NCBI RefSeq assembly: GCF_050753345.1
Contig: NZ_JBLZFX010000029.1
Span: 1-64,000 of the forward strand
Direction of reading: 5' to 3'
Length of the DNA stretch: 64,000 bases
Source of the DNA: Alkalinema pantanalense
GTDB taxonomy: Bacteria > Cyanobacteriota > Cyanobacteriia > Leptolyngbyales > Leptolyngbyaceae
The position numbers and the translations under genes were made by a program. The notes below the pieces were generated by a model, which had not been told where the DNA came from, ran no database searches, and worked only from the letters and a program-made list of their open reading frames with translations. Of this stretch, positions 50,868 through 60,909 are shown piece after piece (position 1 is the first letter of the stretch; every line of letters begins with the position of its first letter).

Positions 50868-51623
50868 TTAGCAAGCACCACTTTTGGTAAATACAATCAA
50901 GACAGTTTTCAGGATTAGGCGTAAATCATATTGAATCGACCATTTACGCTGGTATTCAAGATCTAGCCGGACAATATCTTCAAAATCTTTAATAGATGAC
51001 CGTCCATTGGCTTGCCATTCACCGGTAATGCCTGGCTTCACCAGCAAGCGCTTCCAGTGGTGAGCTTCATACTTCGAGACTTCATCGGTGCTGGGAGGCC
51101 GCGTTCCCACTAGGCTCATGTCACCTAGTAGAACGTTCAGGAACTGAGGAAACTCATCTAGGCTGGTCTTGCGAAGAATCTTACCGACACGGGTAACTCG
51201 GGGATCATTTTCCATCTTAAAGACATGACCCGATGCTTCATTCCGCTCTTGCAGCTTTTGCTTCAGCGCATCAGCATTGGTCACCATCGATCGGAATTTC
51301 CAAATCCGGAAAACGCGGCCATTCAGTCCACAGCGCCACTGGCTGTAAAGAATCGGACCAGGATTATCGATTTGAATCGCGATCGCAATCGGAACAAATA
51401 GGATGGCTGTGACCAGCAGACCAAGGACTGCACCCGCAATATCAATTAGTCGTTTCGCTTTGCTATGGATTGACGGATGAGGCCGATCAATCACAGTCGA
51501 TCTTGTAGACGGAGCTAGAGGAAAAGGAGCACTCATACCTACTTCTCTGGAACGAAGAGGAATTGGGCTTTTAGTCATCAACTTAGGGGCGGAAGCTAGT
51601 TTAGAGGGAGTAGTGGTAATCAC
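50868..51623 (-). CDS. Bacterial sugar transferase (polyprenyl-phosphate glycosyl-1-P transferase)
   Basis: A 251-residue protein of the WcaJ/PglC-type family that starts exopolysaccharide or O-antigen units by loading a sugar-1-phosphate on undecaprenyl phosphate. One hydrophobic hairpin (about 63-87, AGAVLGLLVTAILFVPIAIA) anchors it. The catalytic domain has RVFRIWKFRSMVTNAD, VTRVGKILRKTSLDEFPQFL, NVLLGDMSLVGTRPP and KPGITGEWQANGRS. A Ser/Pro-rich N-terminus precedes the helix. No other polysaccharide genes are beside it. The start is GTG. Confidence 0.93.
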   Translation of the reverse strand: MITTTPSKLASAPKLMTKSPIPLRSREVGMSAPFPLAPSTRSTVIDRPHPSIHSKAKRLIDIAGAVLGLLVTAILFVPIAIAIQIDNPGPILYSQWRCGLNGRVFRIWKFRSMVTNADALKQKLQERNEASGHVFKMENDPRVTRVGKILRKTSLDEFPQFLNVLLGDMSLVGTRPPSTDEVSKYEAHHWKRLLVKPGITGEWQANGRSSIKDFEDIVRLDLEYQRKWSIQYDLRLILKTVLIVFTKSGAC

Positions 51624-52205
51624 GGGTAGCAGTCAGGTTTGAATAAACAACTCATGTCTCTCTTGACCACATCTTATGGGGCATAATCAGCTGGAAGCCA
51701 GCATTCATGGACACTTTTGCTCAATCTTTGAACTGCTTAGGGGTTTTATGAAGTTCAGGTATAATCTCTCAGAAATATTCCTGACTTTTGGAGACTTGAT
51801 ACCTACAAAGAGTGAAATCTCTTCATCCCCCCCCCAAATCCCACGAAATAGTCAACTAGCTAAGGTTATACCTCTGGTTGAAGTAGCGGGAATCTCTGCG
51901 CCAATCAGCGGAATTCTACTAGGGTTGCACTGGACTTACTCCAATCAGGCGTACGTCACTCCCCATAGGTTCAAGCCAAACTGAGCGCTGCTCACTTTCT
52001 TGATGAGGGCTTTCAATAACTCAATTTCACCAACTAAAAACTTCACTCACTAGATTGCACCCTCTAGCAAGTATGGCAACTATGCTCAAGTCTGGAGATC
52101 CGTATCATCGCTCTTGATTACTTTGTAATCGCTTCTTTCGCCCTTCCTGCTGACTCCCTTCGTTGGAGACTCACATTTAATGAATTATTTGGATTGGGAC
52201 TTTCA
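51624..52205. other. Spacer upstream of the sugar transferase gene
   Basis: 582 bp. A 102-codon plus-strand frame (51676-51984) is open but has no ribosome binding site or recognisable similarity and was not called. No terminator or repeat was seen. Confidence 0.5.
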
Positions 52206-53522
52206 TTAAGTTGAACGATCGGATTTGACATCTTGAGGCGTAGAACTTACCGAAGGGGCATCTGCGAAGATTGCATGAATCTCATCTAAGGTTAGGTCAT
52301 TGGACGGAGGGGGATCCCTGCGATCAGAGCCCTGTTGATCAGACATCAGACTCGCTGGATTGCTCGCTGGATGAGAAGCGACTGGTTGAATAGCCCTAGG
52401 CACAGGATTCCCCGCAGGAGTATCAGAGTCCCATTCGGGACTATCAAATAACGTTTCAACGGTAACTTGGCTGGCATTGTCGTCCGGAATCAGGAATTCA
52501 TCGGCGAACAAATCGTCCATAGTACTGAGAGTCAAATCTTCCACCAAGCTTTCACTCACGGCAGGCTGTCCTACCTGAGATGGGGACTCGGATGCTTTAG
52601 AATGCAAAGATTCTCCTTGCTCCTCCCAAATATCGAACAAGTCTGAAAGGTTATGAATGGTATCGGATTGAGAGGCCGCTTGGGAGGCTGCTTGCAAATC
52701 CGCTTGGGGGAGAACGGGAGACAAATTCTCCGGATTTGAAACAGATTTCGGCTCTGAAGGGAAGGCGGTTGTTTGCTCTTCAGAAATCTGATTCTGGGAA
52801 GACTGGAATGAGACGACTAGCGAACGGGAAGGTGTTTCTGGTTCTGTAGTGGGTTGCACTGTATCCAACGCTGGTTCTGCCTGAGGGGCATGAATGTAAG
52901 CAGAAGCTTCACGACCCAGTTGCTGAGCGAGATGATTAACGAGGGAACTAAAGAGAACTTCCCCTTGATGGCCTAAACCATGCATGCGATCGATGCCTTG
53001 GGCTAAGGACTCTTGGTAAGTGTCTAGATTTCTTTGCAAGGAAGTTAAAGCCAGATGGAGACTGGTATCCATACTGGTGAGCAGATGATCCGTACGATCG
53101 CGGAGAGCTTGTAACCGTTCTACTTCTGCACTGTCTAGCGTCGGCTGTGGTTGGCTCAGGATTTGGACTTTGCGGGCTTCTAAAGTGCGGATTTCCTGAA
53201 GCAAGCTATCCCGTTGCTGATTGAGGGTCGCAATTTCGGTTTGCAGGGGTTGGATGAGCTGAAGACGCAACTGCTCTAAATCGGAACTAAGAGCCCCAAG
53301 AGAAGCCACTGTAGGCAGTACTGAAGCAGGCGAAGTCATTTCAGCCGGAGCGGAAATCGAGGGCCTCTGTTGCATGACCAAAAAGTTGCGAACTCGCTCT
53401 AGCGTACGCTTTTGAAGCCGCAATCGCGTCCAGTACGTCCAAAAGCGGAAACTCCTAGGTTGACGTAATACCCGATCGATTTCAGCAATCAGAGCTTGAA
53501 CTTGTTCAATTTGGTAGGTCAC
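52206..53522 (-). CDS. Conserved coiled-coil protein of unknown function
   Basis: A 438-residue soluble protein. Residues 1-50 contain a basic aromatic stretch (RQPRSFRFWTYWTRLRLQKR). A coiled coil follows at about 75-180 (LEQLRLQLIQPLQTEIATLN, QQRDSLLQEIRTLEARK, HLALTSLQRNLDTYQESLAQ). The rest (about 210-438) is a long acidic Ser/Glu/Pro-rich disordered tail with LSDLFDIWEEQG and TMDDLFADEFLIP. There is no membrane segment. The make-up suggests a scaffold or cell-division/cytoskeleton-associated protein, but no specific homologue is recognised. The start is GTG. Confidence 0.65.
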   Translation of the reverse strand: MTYQIEQVQALIAEIDRVLRQPRSFRFWTYWTRLRLQKRTLERVRNFLVMQQRPSISAPAEMTSPASVLPTVASLGALSSDLEQLRLQLIQPLQTEIATLNQQRDSLLQEIRTLEARKVQILSQPQPTLDSAEVERLQALRDRTDHLLTSMDTSLHLALTSLQRNLDTYQESLAQGIDRMHGLGHQGEVLFSSLVNHLAQQLGREASAYIHAPQAEPALDTVQPTTEPETPSRSLVVSFQSSQNQISEEQTTAFPSEPKSVSNPENLSPVLPQADLQAASQAASQSDTIHNLSDLFDIWEEQGESLHSKASESPSQVGQPAVSESLVEDLTLSTMDDLFADEFLIPDDNASQVTVETLFDSPEWDSDTPAGNPVPRAIQPVASHPASNPASLMSDQQGSDRRDPPPSNDLTLDEIHAIFADAPSVSSTPQDVKSDRST

Positions 53523-53699
53523 ACAGCCTTCCTCACATAACTCTCAACTTCACCCGTCGATTAACCAATGCAGCCATAGAAACATTTGCAGCTACAGAAA
53601 CATTGACTGGATCCCGACAATCTGGAATTGGACAGCTAAGGTTCTAACTGATAGGGCATCTCAATTTTCACAGTCTTTTCACAGTCGTTGAGACCAATT

Positions 53700-53745
53700 A
53701 TTATTGTGCCCAATCATTGTTGTGCCCAATCGTCATTGTGCCTAT
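53700..53745. repeat. 16-bp tandem repeat, about 2.8 copies
   Basis: ATTATTGTGCCCAATC (53700-53715) is followed by ATTGTTGTGCCCAATC (53716-53731) and a partial GTCATTGTGCCTAT. Confidence 0.8.
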
Positions 53746-54141
53746 TTCCGTTCCCATTTTGGGCCGCCCCATAGAATTTGTGAAACCAAAACTGAGCAGA
53801 CCAGGTTAGGAAACAGCGTACAAATAAAATTCCAATCAGTAGATGGATGGGGCGGGGGGAAAAATCAGAGATGTTATTCTTAGCAAATCCCTGATTCAGT
53901 GAAAACCTCAAGAGAAAATTTTTAGTCAGACTGATTCAGACTCAGACATTGAATTGGCTGATGAACCTATCTTCAAAATCCAAAAATCGAGCCAACTTTG
54001 GGAGACACGCCCTAACCATCTTCAGCCGGGATGAAAAGGATACCAAGTTCCCAGGGTATGCTGTGCCTAGAACTATGATTTTGTAGAGGAACAGCAATGT
54101 GGGTTGGGCAATGGAGGTTGAGCAAGCTGGATTAAACATTG

Positions 54142-54175
54142 AAATGCATCCTGAGTAGAAATGCATCCTGAGTAG
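54142..54175. repeat. 17-bp tandem duplication
   Basis: AAATGCATCCTGAGTAG occurs twice, back to back and identical (54142-54158, 54159-54175). Confidence 0.9.
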
Positions 54176-54544
54176 TTTTCCCTCCAATACCTGCGGCTGT
54201 ACAAGGACTGAGGGAAGCGTTGGCCAGGGAGCGAAAATTAGCGATCGAACGAGCAACCTTGTTGGAGAGCGTAGCGCAGTCAAACCATCGAGGGAGGTAA
54301 AACTGGCTAACGACGTAAAACTTAAAGATACAAAGCAGGATTCAGCGCCTAGAATGAAGCCGTTATGCTGAAGAGCAGGTAACCTATATTGATGTTGACC
54401 TATTTACATCAATAGGGTGAATGATAGTATCTACAAATCCAACTGCTCCAAACTGCGTCTAGACGAGGGGAGAAGTTTTGTTCCTGAAACAGCTGCGAAA
54501 TTTAGGCAATAAAGTTTGAATATTGGACGTTTGGTTAGGGGGTT

Positions 54545-55243
54545 ATGGAAGATTGGTCATCGCGGGAATCTAATGGCGACATGCTGATTCGATCGGCTCC
54601 TTTTTTTCAGGGGTTGCCTGAGGATGCTGTGGAGCGGGCTGTTTGCCATATGGTGACCCGCAGTCATCCCCCTAATCAAGTGATTCTGCTGGAAAATGAT
54701 TGGGGCACTTCGGTCTATTTCATTCTGAGTGGGTGGGTGAAAATTCGTACCTATAACCTCGACGGGAAGGAAGTTACCCTCAATATTTTGGGCAAGGGCG
54801 AACTATTTGGCGAAATGGCTCCCCTAGACGAAGTGCCCCGATCGACCGATGTAATCACCCTGGCTCCTACGTTGATTGGCAATATGCCCGCCCAGGATTT
54901 TGTGAACTTGCTGAATACCGAACCCCAAGCGGGGATCCGCCTTGCTCAACTAATGGCACGGCGACTGCGGCAGGTCAATCGGCGACTGCGACTGCGCGAG
55001 TCAGATAGCACTTCGCGGGTGGCGGATGTGTTGCTCTTTTTGGCTGAGGGGCAAGGGATCAAGGTCGCGGGTGGCATTGAAGTCCCCAACCTTCCCCACC
55101 GAGAATTGAGTAGCTTAAGTGGATTGGCGCGGGAAACAGTGACACGGGTTCTGAGCAAGCTAGAGAAAAAAGAGCTCATTCTGCGCGAGCGGGAGGTCAT
55201 GCGAATTCCAGACACCCATGCCTTGGAACGACTAATGCTGTAA
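54545..55243 (+). CDS. CRP/FNR-family transcription regulator (cAMP-type)
   Basis: This 232-residue regulator has an N-terminal cyclic-nucleotide domain (about 15-135) and a C-terminal winged helix (about 150-225). The phosphate-binding cassette reads LFGEMAPLDEVPRSTDV and keeps the Glu and the Arg-Ser pair that bind cAMP in CRP. A dimer helix follows (RLAQLMARRLRQVNRRLRLR). The recognition helix LSSLSGLARETVTRVLSKLE matches the CRP/SyCRP1 pattern (ETVTRxLSxLE). It is more likely a cAMP receptor (SyCRP1-type) than NtcA. Convergent with ppx. Confidence 0.88.
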   Translation: MEDWSSRESNGDMLIRSAPFFQGLPEDAVERAVCHMVTRSHPPNQVILLENDWGTSVYFILSGWVKIRTYNLDGKEVTLNILGKGELFGEMAPLDEVPRSTDVITLAPTLIGNMPAQDFVNLLNTEPQAGIRLAQLMARRLRQVNRRLRLRESDSTSRVADVLLFLAEGQGIKVAGGIEVPNLPHRELSSLSGLARETVTRVLSKLEKKELILREREVMRIPDTHALERLML

Positions 55244-55282
55244 AGGCGAATGCTGTTACCAGCATCAGTTGCCCTACCCACA

Positions 55283-56935
55283 CTAAACGCGAGCGGGTTC
55301 CAATTCCAAAATTGGAACTAATTTGAGTCGGTACTCTGTTTCAAAACTAGGTTTCTTGTAGGTTAAGCTCCACAGTTCTAGGGCGCAGTCATCGTTAGGC
55401 TGGTCGGGGCTGATAAAGAGGCGCATTTCCTGCCGTTCTGTCAAAATTTGACACCGCACGGATTTGACAGAGCCAATTTGTCGCCGATCGAGGGCAACGG
55501 CAAGGCGCAACAGGGGATGCAGTTGCTCGACCACACGGCGATGTTTTTTGCTGGTTAGGTTGCGGTAGGTGTCATGTTTCTTTTTGGGCGAGTTTTTGCG
55601 GTGATAGCGGGCGAGATTGGCGATCGTTTCCAATTCCATTTCGTTGTAACCCAGTAGATCGGCATGACGAATCAGGTAATAGGAATGCTTGTGGTGGGCA
55701 TCATGGCTAACGTGGTGACCGCAGTTATGCAAAATAGCCGCTGCCCAAAGCAATTCCCGTTCTTCGGATCCCCACTGGTGCAATTGCCCTTGGGTTTGGT
55801 CAAAAAGAGCTAGGGCAAACTTTGCCACCCGTTCGCTATAGGGTAAGTTGACTTGATACTTTTGCGCCGTTTTGTAGATACTGCGTTGCCGGACAGACCC
55901 TTGATAGCGCAGCCGATCTTCAATCAACCCATGGGTAATCATCCAATCGACGACAACCCCTTCCCGCAGAGATCGTTCACAAATGGTGATATTTTCGGAT
56001 CCAAGCAACGTCATGGCCTCTTGCAGTACCAAGCCACCTGCCAGGATAATTTCCGCCCGTCGTTCAGACATCCCTGGAATCGTAATCCGTTCTGCAAACT
56101 TCATCCGGCGCAGACGATTTAGCCAATCCCGTAAATCTGCCAGACTCATTTGGTAGCCATTCAGCGGATTGGGCACGGTACCAAATTTTTCCCGCGCATG
56201 GAGCGTGGCTAGGGCTTCGATCGTCCCCGAGGTGCCCACCATTTTAATAGTTTCACCCGGTTTAATTTGGGCTTGAATTTCTTCGATCGGACGTTCCAGC
56301 ATCCCCCGAATATAGGCTTGCAGGGCGAGGAATTCCGTTGAGTTAATGGGATCCGTTGAGATGAAATCGGCGGTCAAGCGCACAGCTCCCACCTTGGTGC
56401 TGCTCAAACTCCGGGGTTCGTGGCCATCGCCTAAGATCAGTTCTGTGGAACCTCCACCAATATCAATAATGACGTGGGGCTGAGCATTGAGCGCCATACC
56501 AGAAAGAACGCCTAGGTAAATTCGGCGAGCTTCCTCGGGGCCAGAAATTAAGTTAATCCAAAGCCCTAGTGTTTTTTCAACCGTCTGCAGAAATTCCTGT
56601 CCATTGGGAGCTTCCCGCACTGCACTGGTGGCAACGGCAATAATTTCATCTGCGTGGAGGCTCGTGGCGATGTCCTGACACCGTTTCAGCGCTGTGATTG
56701 CTCGCTCCATGGCCACCGGCGTGAGATTGCCTGTGAGCTTGTCCCGATCGCCGAGTCGCACAGTCGATTTATCACGGGCCACGATCGTAAAGGCTGGGAT
56801 GGCAGGTTGCACCTTGACCACCACCATGTGAATCGAGTTAGTGCCTACATCAATGGAGGCCAGAATGTAATCCCGATCGTTGGACAAATCAGAAGGCATA
56901 ACAGTTGGGGTCAAAGGCTGGGTTGAATTCACCAT
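55283..56935 (-). CDS. ppx: Exopolyphosphatase (Ppx/GppA family)
   Basis: This enzyme hydrolyses terminal phosphate from polyphosphate and possibly pppGpp. The ATG at 56935 is preferred; a GTG three codons earlier is also open. About 550 residues. The N-terminal ASKHA/actin-like part shows ASIDVGTNSIHMVV, VATSAVREAPNGQEF, ISGPEEARRIYLG, IDIGGGSTELILGD and GTSGTIEALA. The C-terminal HD-type part has AAILHNCGHHVSHDAHHKHS and IANLARYHRKNSPKK. The HD domain separates long Ppx from short forms. Confidence 0.94.
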   Translation of the reverse strand: MVNSTQPLTPTVMPSDLSNDRDYILASIDVGTNSIHMVVVKVQPAIPAFTIVARDKSTVRLGDRDKLTGNLTPVAMERAITALKRCQDIATSLHADEIIAVATSAVREAPNGQEFLQTVEKTLGLWINLISGPEEARRIYLGVLSGMALNAQPHVIIDIGGGSTELILGDGHEPRSLSSTKVGAVRLTADFISTDPINSTEFLALQAYIRGMLERPIEEIQAQIKPGETIKMVGTSGTIEALATLHAREKFGTVPNPLNGYQMSLADLRDWLNRLRRMKFAERITIPGMSERRAEIILAGGLVLQEAMTLLGSENITICERSLREGVVVDWMITHGLIEDRLRYQGSVRQRSIYKTAQKYQVNLPYSERVAKFALALFDQTQGQLHQWGSEERELLWAAAILHNCGHHVSHDAHHKHSYYLIRHADLLGYNEMELETIANLARYHRKNSPKKKHDTYRNLTSKKHRRVVEQLHPLLRLAVALDRRQIGSVKSVRCQILTERQEMRLFISPDQPNDDCALELWSLTYKKPSFETEYRLKLVPILELEPARV

Positions 56936-56944
56936 AGCTACCAC

Positions 56945-57286
56945 AGCGGCAACAGGAAGAAAGGGGGCAGAATGGATGCAAGAAAACTAGAGCGAGAGAT
57001 CGCAGGCAATCGTTCGCAGACAGGATCGCAAACAATGGCTGCTCACAGGTATCTTACTGGCTTCTCCGATTTTTTTGATCAGATAAAGGATAGCTTTTGA
57101 GGCAGGCCCCCCTTGTTTCACAACAAAACGCCCCCTACCATAATTCCAGTTTGGTAACGCCTCACTCCTCAGCCCCTCACTCCTCCAACTAGTGCTTCAG
57201 CGATTGCTCAGGCCAGGATTCAGCGACTAGGTGGGTTGATTAGGTGAATTCGTTTCCCTTTGTCTTGTACTTTTGAATGGCTATTT
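56945..57286. other. Divergent spacer between ppx and the ubiA-like gene
   Basis: About 340 bp with no ORF. It should contain both promoters. A C-rich stretch (GGCCCCCCTTG near 57104) is the only unusual composition. Confidence 0.5.
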
Positions 57287-58216
57287 ATGGCTATGTTTCA
57301 CGATCGCCCATCCCAGACTGCCCCTGTAGAACCCACTTGGTGGACGATTGTTCGTTTGCTGCGCTGGGACAAGCCGGAAGGACGACTCATTCTGATGCTG
57401 CCTGCGCTCTGGGCCGTGTTCTTAGCGACACGGGGCTATCCTTCTGCTCTACTGGTAGGAATTATCATTTTGGGATCCATGGCTACCAGTGCCGCAGGAT
57501 GTGTGGTTAATGACCTCTGGGATCGCAACATTGATCCGCAGGTGGAACGCACCAAAAATCGCCCCTTAGCCTCCCGCGCCCTTTCCATTCAGGTGGGCAT
57601 CGGCGTTATGCTTGTGGGATTTCTCTGCGCCTATGGGTTGGCACTTGTGTTGAATCCGTTAACCTTTTGGATCTGTGTGGCAGCGGTACCCGTGATTGTG
57701 CTCTACCCCGCCATGAAACGGGTGTTTCCAGTACCGCAATTGGTGCTGTCGATCGCTTGGGGCTTTGCGGTCTTGATTAGCTGGAGTGCTGTCAGTTGTG
57801 GTGTAGTTCCCAGTGCAACGGCTTGCTTAGGACAGGAAACCTGGTTGCTATGGGGCGCAACGGTGTGCTGGACGATGGGCTTTGATACGGTCTACGCAAT
57901 GTCCGATCGGGAGGATGATCGCAAATTAGGGGTCAATTCCAGTGCTCTCTTTTTTGGCACCTATGCCCCCCAAGCGATCGCAGTCTTTTACGTTGCAACA
58001 ACGGTCATTCTGGGCAAATTGGGCCAGGTGATGCAACTGGGTTGGCCGTTTTGGGCAAGTTTAGCGATCGCGGCGATCGCTTGGGCTTGGCAATCGGTGA
58101 AATTAACCCAACTGCGCATTCCCCATCCGTTCTACGCCGCTGCCTTCAAGCAAAATGTGGGTATTGGCTTTATTTTGTTGGCGGGGATGATTGCGGGGGT
58201 CTGGTGGAACGGATAG
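57287..58216 (+). CDS. 4-hydroxybenzoate polyprenyltransferase (UbiA family)
   Basis: This membrane prenyltransferase joins a polyprenyl chain to 4-hydroxybenzoate, the first membrane step of plastoquinone synthesis in cyanobacteria. About 310 residues and eight to nine helices. The first Asp motif is in GCVVNDLWDRNIDPQVERTK (N-D-x3-D-x3-D), followed by RPLASRAL; the second is YAMSDREDDRKLGV. The frame opens at a TTG, but the ATG at 57287 (or 57293) is the likely start. Convergent with gdhA. A homogentisate prenyltransferase is a less likely reading. Confidence 0.9.
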   Translation: MAMFHDRPSQTAPVEPTWWTIVRLLRWDKPEGRLILMLPALWAVFLATRGYPSALLVGIIILGSMATSAAGCVVNDLWDRNIDPQVERTKNRPLASRALSIQVGIGVMLVGFLCAYGLALVLNPLTFWICVAAVPVIVLYPAMKRVFPVPQLVLSIAWGFAVLISWSAVSCGVVPSATACLGQETWLLWGATVCWTMGFDTVYAMSDREDDRKLGVNSSALFFGTYAPQAIAVFYVATTVILGKLGQVMQLGWPFWASLAIAAIAWAWQSVKLTQLRIPHPFYAAAFKQNVGIGFILLAGMIAGVWWNG

Positions 58217-58290
58217 TCAAGCCCCACCAAGCAAGCCACACCCGTCACCACCTTTGCCTATCAATTCATTCGCCTATTAATTTTCGCCTA

Positions 58291-59592
58291 TCAATTAATG
58301 TAGTAATCGCGGGTTCCTTTAGCGTCGATCGCCTCCCCGATCCGTTGCAGCGCGTGGACGTAGGCCGCCGTTCGCATGGAAATTTTCTGGCGTTGGGCGA
58401 CCTCCCAAATACGCTCTGTTTCCTCAATCATTCTGCGTTGAAGGCTTTGGTTGACTTCGCCTAACGACCAATACATGCCATTGCGGTTCTGCACCCACTC
58501 AAAGTAACTCACCGTCACCCCTCCCGCATTGACCAGAATATCGGGAAACACCTGAATCCCTTTAGCTTCCAGGATGGCATCCGCCTGGGACGTAATGGGG
58601 CCGTTTGCGACTTCAAAAATGAATTTCGCCCGGATTAGATCGGCATTGTTCACTGTAATTTGTTTCTCCAATGCAGCGGGAATCAAAACATCTACATCAA
58701 GGGTCAGGAGTTCCTCATTACTAATCACATCATGGGCAGTGAAGTTACACACGCTCCCATCACAATATACCGCTTGCAACTTACGTGTTGATTCCTTCAA
58801 TTGCCGTAGCGTTGGGATATCTAATCCCGTTTTGGCATACAGTCCCCCTTGGGAATCGCTAATAGCAACGACTTGATACCCGGCCTGGTAGAGAAATTCT
58901 GCTAGAGCAGCGCCTGCATTGCCAAAGCCTTGAATCGCCACTGTTGTATTTTTGGGGCTCCGATCGAGCTTAGGAAGCAGGGTTTGAATCACAAAGAATG
59001 CGCCTAAGGCCGTGGCATCTTCCCGACCTAAGCTGCCTCCAAGGGCGATCGGTTTTCCAGTAACGACCCCAGGGCTATAGTGACGTTTAATGGTGCTATA
59101 TTCGTCCATCATCCAACCCATGACCATTGCGTTGGTGTAGACATCAGGGGCCAGAATGTCTGTGTCCACACCAATAAAGTCCGCGATCGCACTAATGTAG
59201 CCTCGGCTCAACCGTTCCAATTCCATCTTAGACAGCACTTTGGGATTGACGGTAATCCCCCCCTTGGCCCCCCCGAAGGGAAGATTTAATGCAGCACACT
59301 TAAAGGTCATCCAAAAAGCCAGGGTTTGCACTTCGTCCAAGTTGACATTCGGGTGATAACGTACTCCCCCCTTTCCTGGCCCCCGAGTATCGTCATAGCG
59401 CACCCGATGGCCTTGAAACACCTGTAGCGAACCGTCATCCATGCGCACCGGAATGGAAACGCTGAGGCTGGCTTTGGGGTATTGGAGCGACTGAATGGCA
59501 TCTTCTGAGATAGTTGCGTACTTGAGGGCTAGATTTAAACGTTGGCTGGCATCGGACAGCAAAGAAGTGGGAGGGGTTACCATTTGATTCAT
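58291..59592 (-). CDS. Glu/Leu/Phe/Val dehydrogenase (glutamate dehydrogenase type)
   Basis: A 433-residue dehydrogenase that interconverts glutamate and 2-oxoglutarate plus ammonia. The N-terminal catalytic domain has GHRVRYDDTRGPGKGGVRYH, KCAALNLPFGGAKGGITVNP with the catalytic lysine, and DILAPDVYTNAMVMGWMMDE. The cofactor domain has AIQGFGNAGAALAEF and a Ser-rich turn AISDSQGGLYA. VANGPITSQADAIL and VNAGGVTVSYFEWVQN are typical GdhA. NAD versus NADP preference cannot be read. It is a minus-strand single gene with about 700 bp of upstream spacer. Confidence 0.93.
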   Translation of the reverse strand: MNQMVTPPTSLLSDASQRLNLALKYATISEDAIQSLQYPKASLSVSIPVRMDDGSLQVFQGHRVRYDDTRGPGKGGVRYHPNVNLDEVQTLAFWMTFKCAALNLPFGGAKGGITVNPKVLSKMELERLSRGYISAIADFIGVDTDILAPDVYTNAMVMGWMMDEYSTIKRHYSPGVVTGKPIALGGSLGREDATALGAFFVIQTLLPKLDRSPKNTTVAIQGFGNAGAALAEFLYQAGYQVVAISDSQGGLYAKTGLDIPTLRQLKESTRKLQAVYCDGSVCNFTAHDVISNEELLTLDVDVLIPAALEKQITVNNADLIRAKFIFEVANGPITSQADAILEAKGIQVFPDILVNAGGVTVSYFEWVQNRNGMYWSLGEVNQSLQRRMIEETERIWEVAQRQKISMRTAAYVHALQRIGEAIDAKGTRDYYIN

Positions 59593-60306
59593 ACCAGGTT
59601 CCTCTGAGGGGAAAGACTATCAAAGCCATGGCGCGATCGGGATTTGATGGGGGGCCCAGAGCCACGGTAAACAGTTGAAAGAGCACCAAGTTAGCAGGCT
59701 GATGGTGCTTGTGCGCAATCTAGAGAAGCAAGCGAGCGAGGGATTCAGATGTCACAAGGGGTACAGCCACCAGTACGGGAATCAGGAATAATCTCAATAT
59801 TCCACATTTGCTAGTGTCAATGTAGGTCACGATCGCCCCAGCGTTGTCAACCATGCCACTCTAGGGAATAATTTATGCCGACTGGATGCCAGCAAGCGTT
59901 TTTCATTCATTGATTGAAGGGGGTTTTGGATCAATCATAGAAAGACAGCGATCGACTTGTCACACTGAAATAACAAATCTTGAGTCTATGAAATAATTTT
60001 CACCTTTCTAGAAAAAATGCCACACTTAACAGGGATAGAGCAAAATGCGTGAATCCCCTGCATTGTTTAGGACTGCGAGTTAGGACTGCTATAGATTCTA
60101 TTCAACCTTGATATATCCGATTGAACCGTCCTCCTAAATTTCTATGGTCGCCACTAAGATAACCGCTGAAATTGTTGAAATTGTTGAGCTATTGAAGTTG
60201 AGCTATTGAATCAGATCCTACTCCTACCCTTGAGGGTTGGGCCGCAACTCAACTAACGCAAGACTATTGCTGATTCAACTATTTTTGATTCTTTATCCGA
60301 TTTCCC
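59593..60306. other. Gene-free divergent spacer upstream of gdhA
   Basis: 714 bp between divergent genes. Two identical 14-bp units (GTTGAGCTATTGAA at 60183-60196 and 60197-60210) lie close to the DUF4126 start, preceded by a doubled GAAATTGTT. No ORF or RNA gene was recognised. Confidence 0.6.
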
Positions 60307-60909
60307 ATGATTGAAGTTATCCTAGCCGTTCTTTCCGTTTCCGCAGCGGCAGGGCTTCGGATAGCACTCCCTCTATTAATGATTGGGCTATTGTCCGGCC
60401 CCCAACTCTGGCAACAAGTGCCTCTGCTCTCAGCAATGTCCCCTGCTGTGGTTCTAGGCATCTTGGTCAGCTGGTCATGCTTTGAGTTATTTGCATCTAA
60501 GGATCGAGTGGGTATTCGGCTAGTTCAAATTCTCCAGTTATTCTGTAGCCCGATCGTGGGTAGCATCATGGGTGTGGCGATCGCTCGGGCGATGGATGCA
60601 CCTGCCGATTTAGTGGCCCTGTTGGGAGTAGTCAGTGGCTTACTCGCTTTGGTTCTACAACTGGTGCAAGTGGGTTGGTTCTATCGCTTGCGGAATGGCA
60701 TTCCTGTTTGGATTTTGTTGATCCAGGATTTCCTTTGTATTGCGCTGGTTTTGTTCGCCTTAGATGCTCCGAAGCAGGGCGGATTGATTGCCATGCTGCT
60801 GCTCTGGTTTGCCATTCGGAGTTCCAAGGCATGGCGGGATTGGTATCGTGCCCAGGCCAAGCCTCGCAATCGATTCCAGCCTCGCTACGGAAAGCAAGAC
60901 CCCGATTAG
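60307..60909 (+). CDS. DUF4126 family membrane protein
   Basis: A 200-residue hydrophobic protein with about five membrane helices. The first helix has the family pattern LSVSAAAGLRIALPLLMIGL. The second part SWSCFELFASKDRVG and QLFCSPIVGSIMGVAIA, and the end FAIRSSKAWRDWYR, are also typical. Role unknown. It is convergent with hemH, and its stop codon lies in an 11-bp inverted repeat. Confidence 0.75.
   Translation: MIEVILAVLSVSAAAGLRIALPLLMIGLLSGPQLWQQVPLLSAMSPAVVLGILVSWSCFELFASKDRVGIRLVQILQLFCSPIVGSIMGVAIARAMDAPADLVALLGVVSGLLALVLQLVQVGWFYRLRNGIPVWILLIQDFLCIALVLFALDAPKQGGLIAMLLLWFAIRSSKAWRDWYRAQAKPRNRFQPRYGKQDPD

Larger units (their letters stand above)
53523..54544. other. Gene-free stretch between the coiled-coil and crp-like genes
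   Basis: About 1 kb. It has two small tandem repeats (53700-53745, 54142-54175). Two open frames on the minus strand (53714-53911 and 53942-54283) have no usable start or similarity and were not called. Confidence 0.5.

Noticed and set aside
51676..51984. 102-codon plus-strand frame
   Set aside because: No ribosome binding site, no recognisable similarity, AT-rich spacer.
53714..54283. Two minus-strand frames (65 and 113 codons)
   Set aside because: The first starts at TTG, and the second spans a 17-bp tandem duplication. Neither resembles a protein.
54545..55243. NtcA
   Set aside because: The cassette keeps the cAMP-binding Arg-Ser pair, and the recognition helix is of CRP type.
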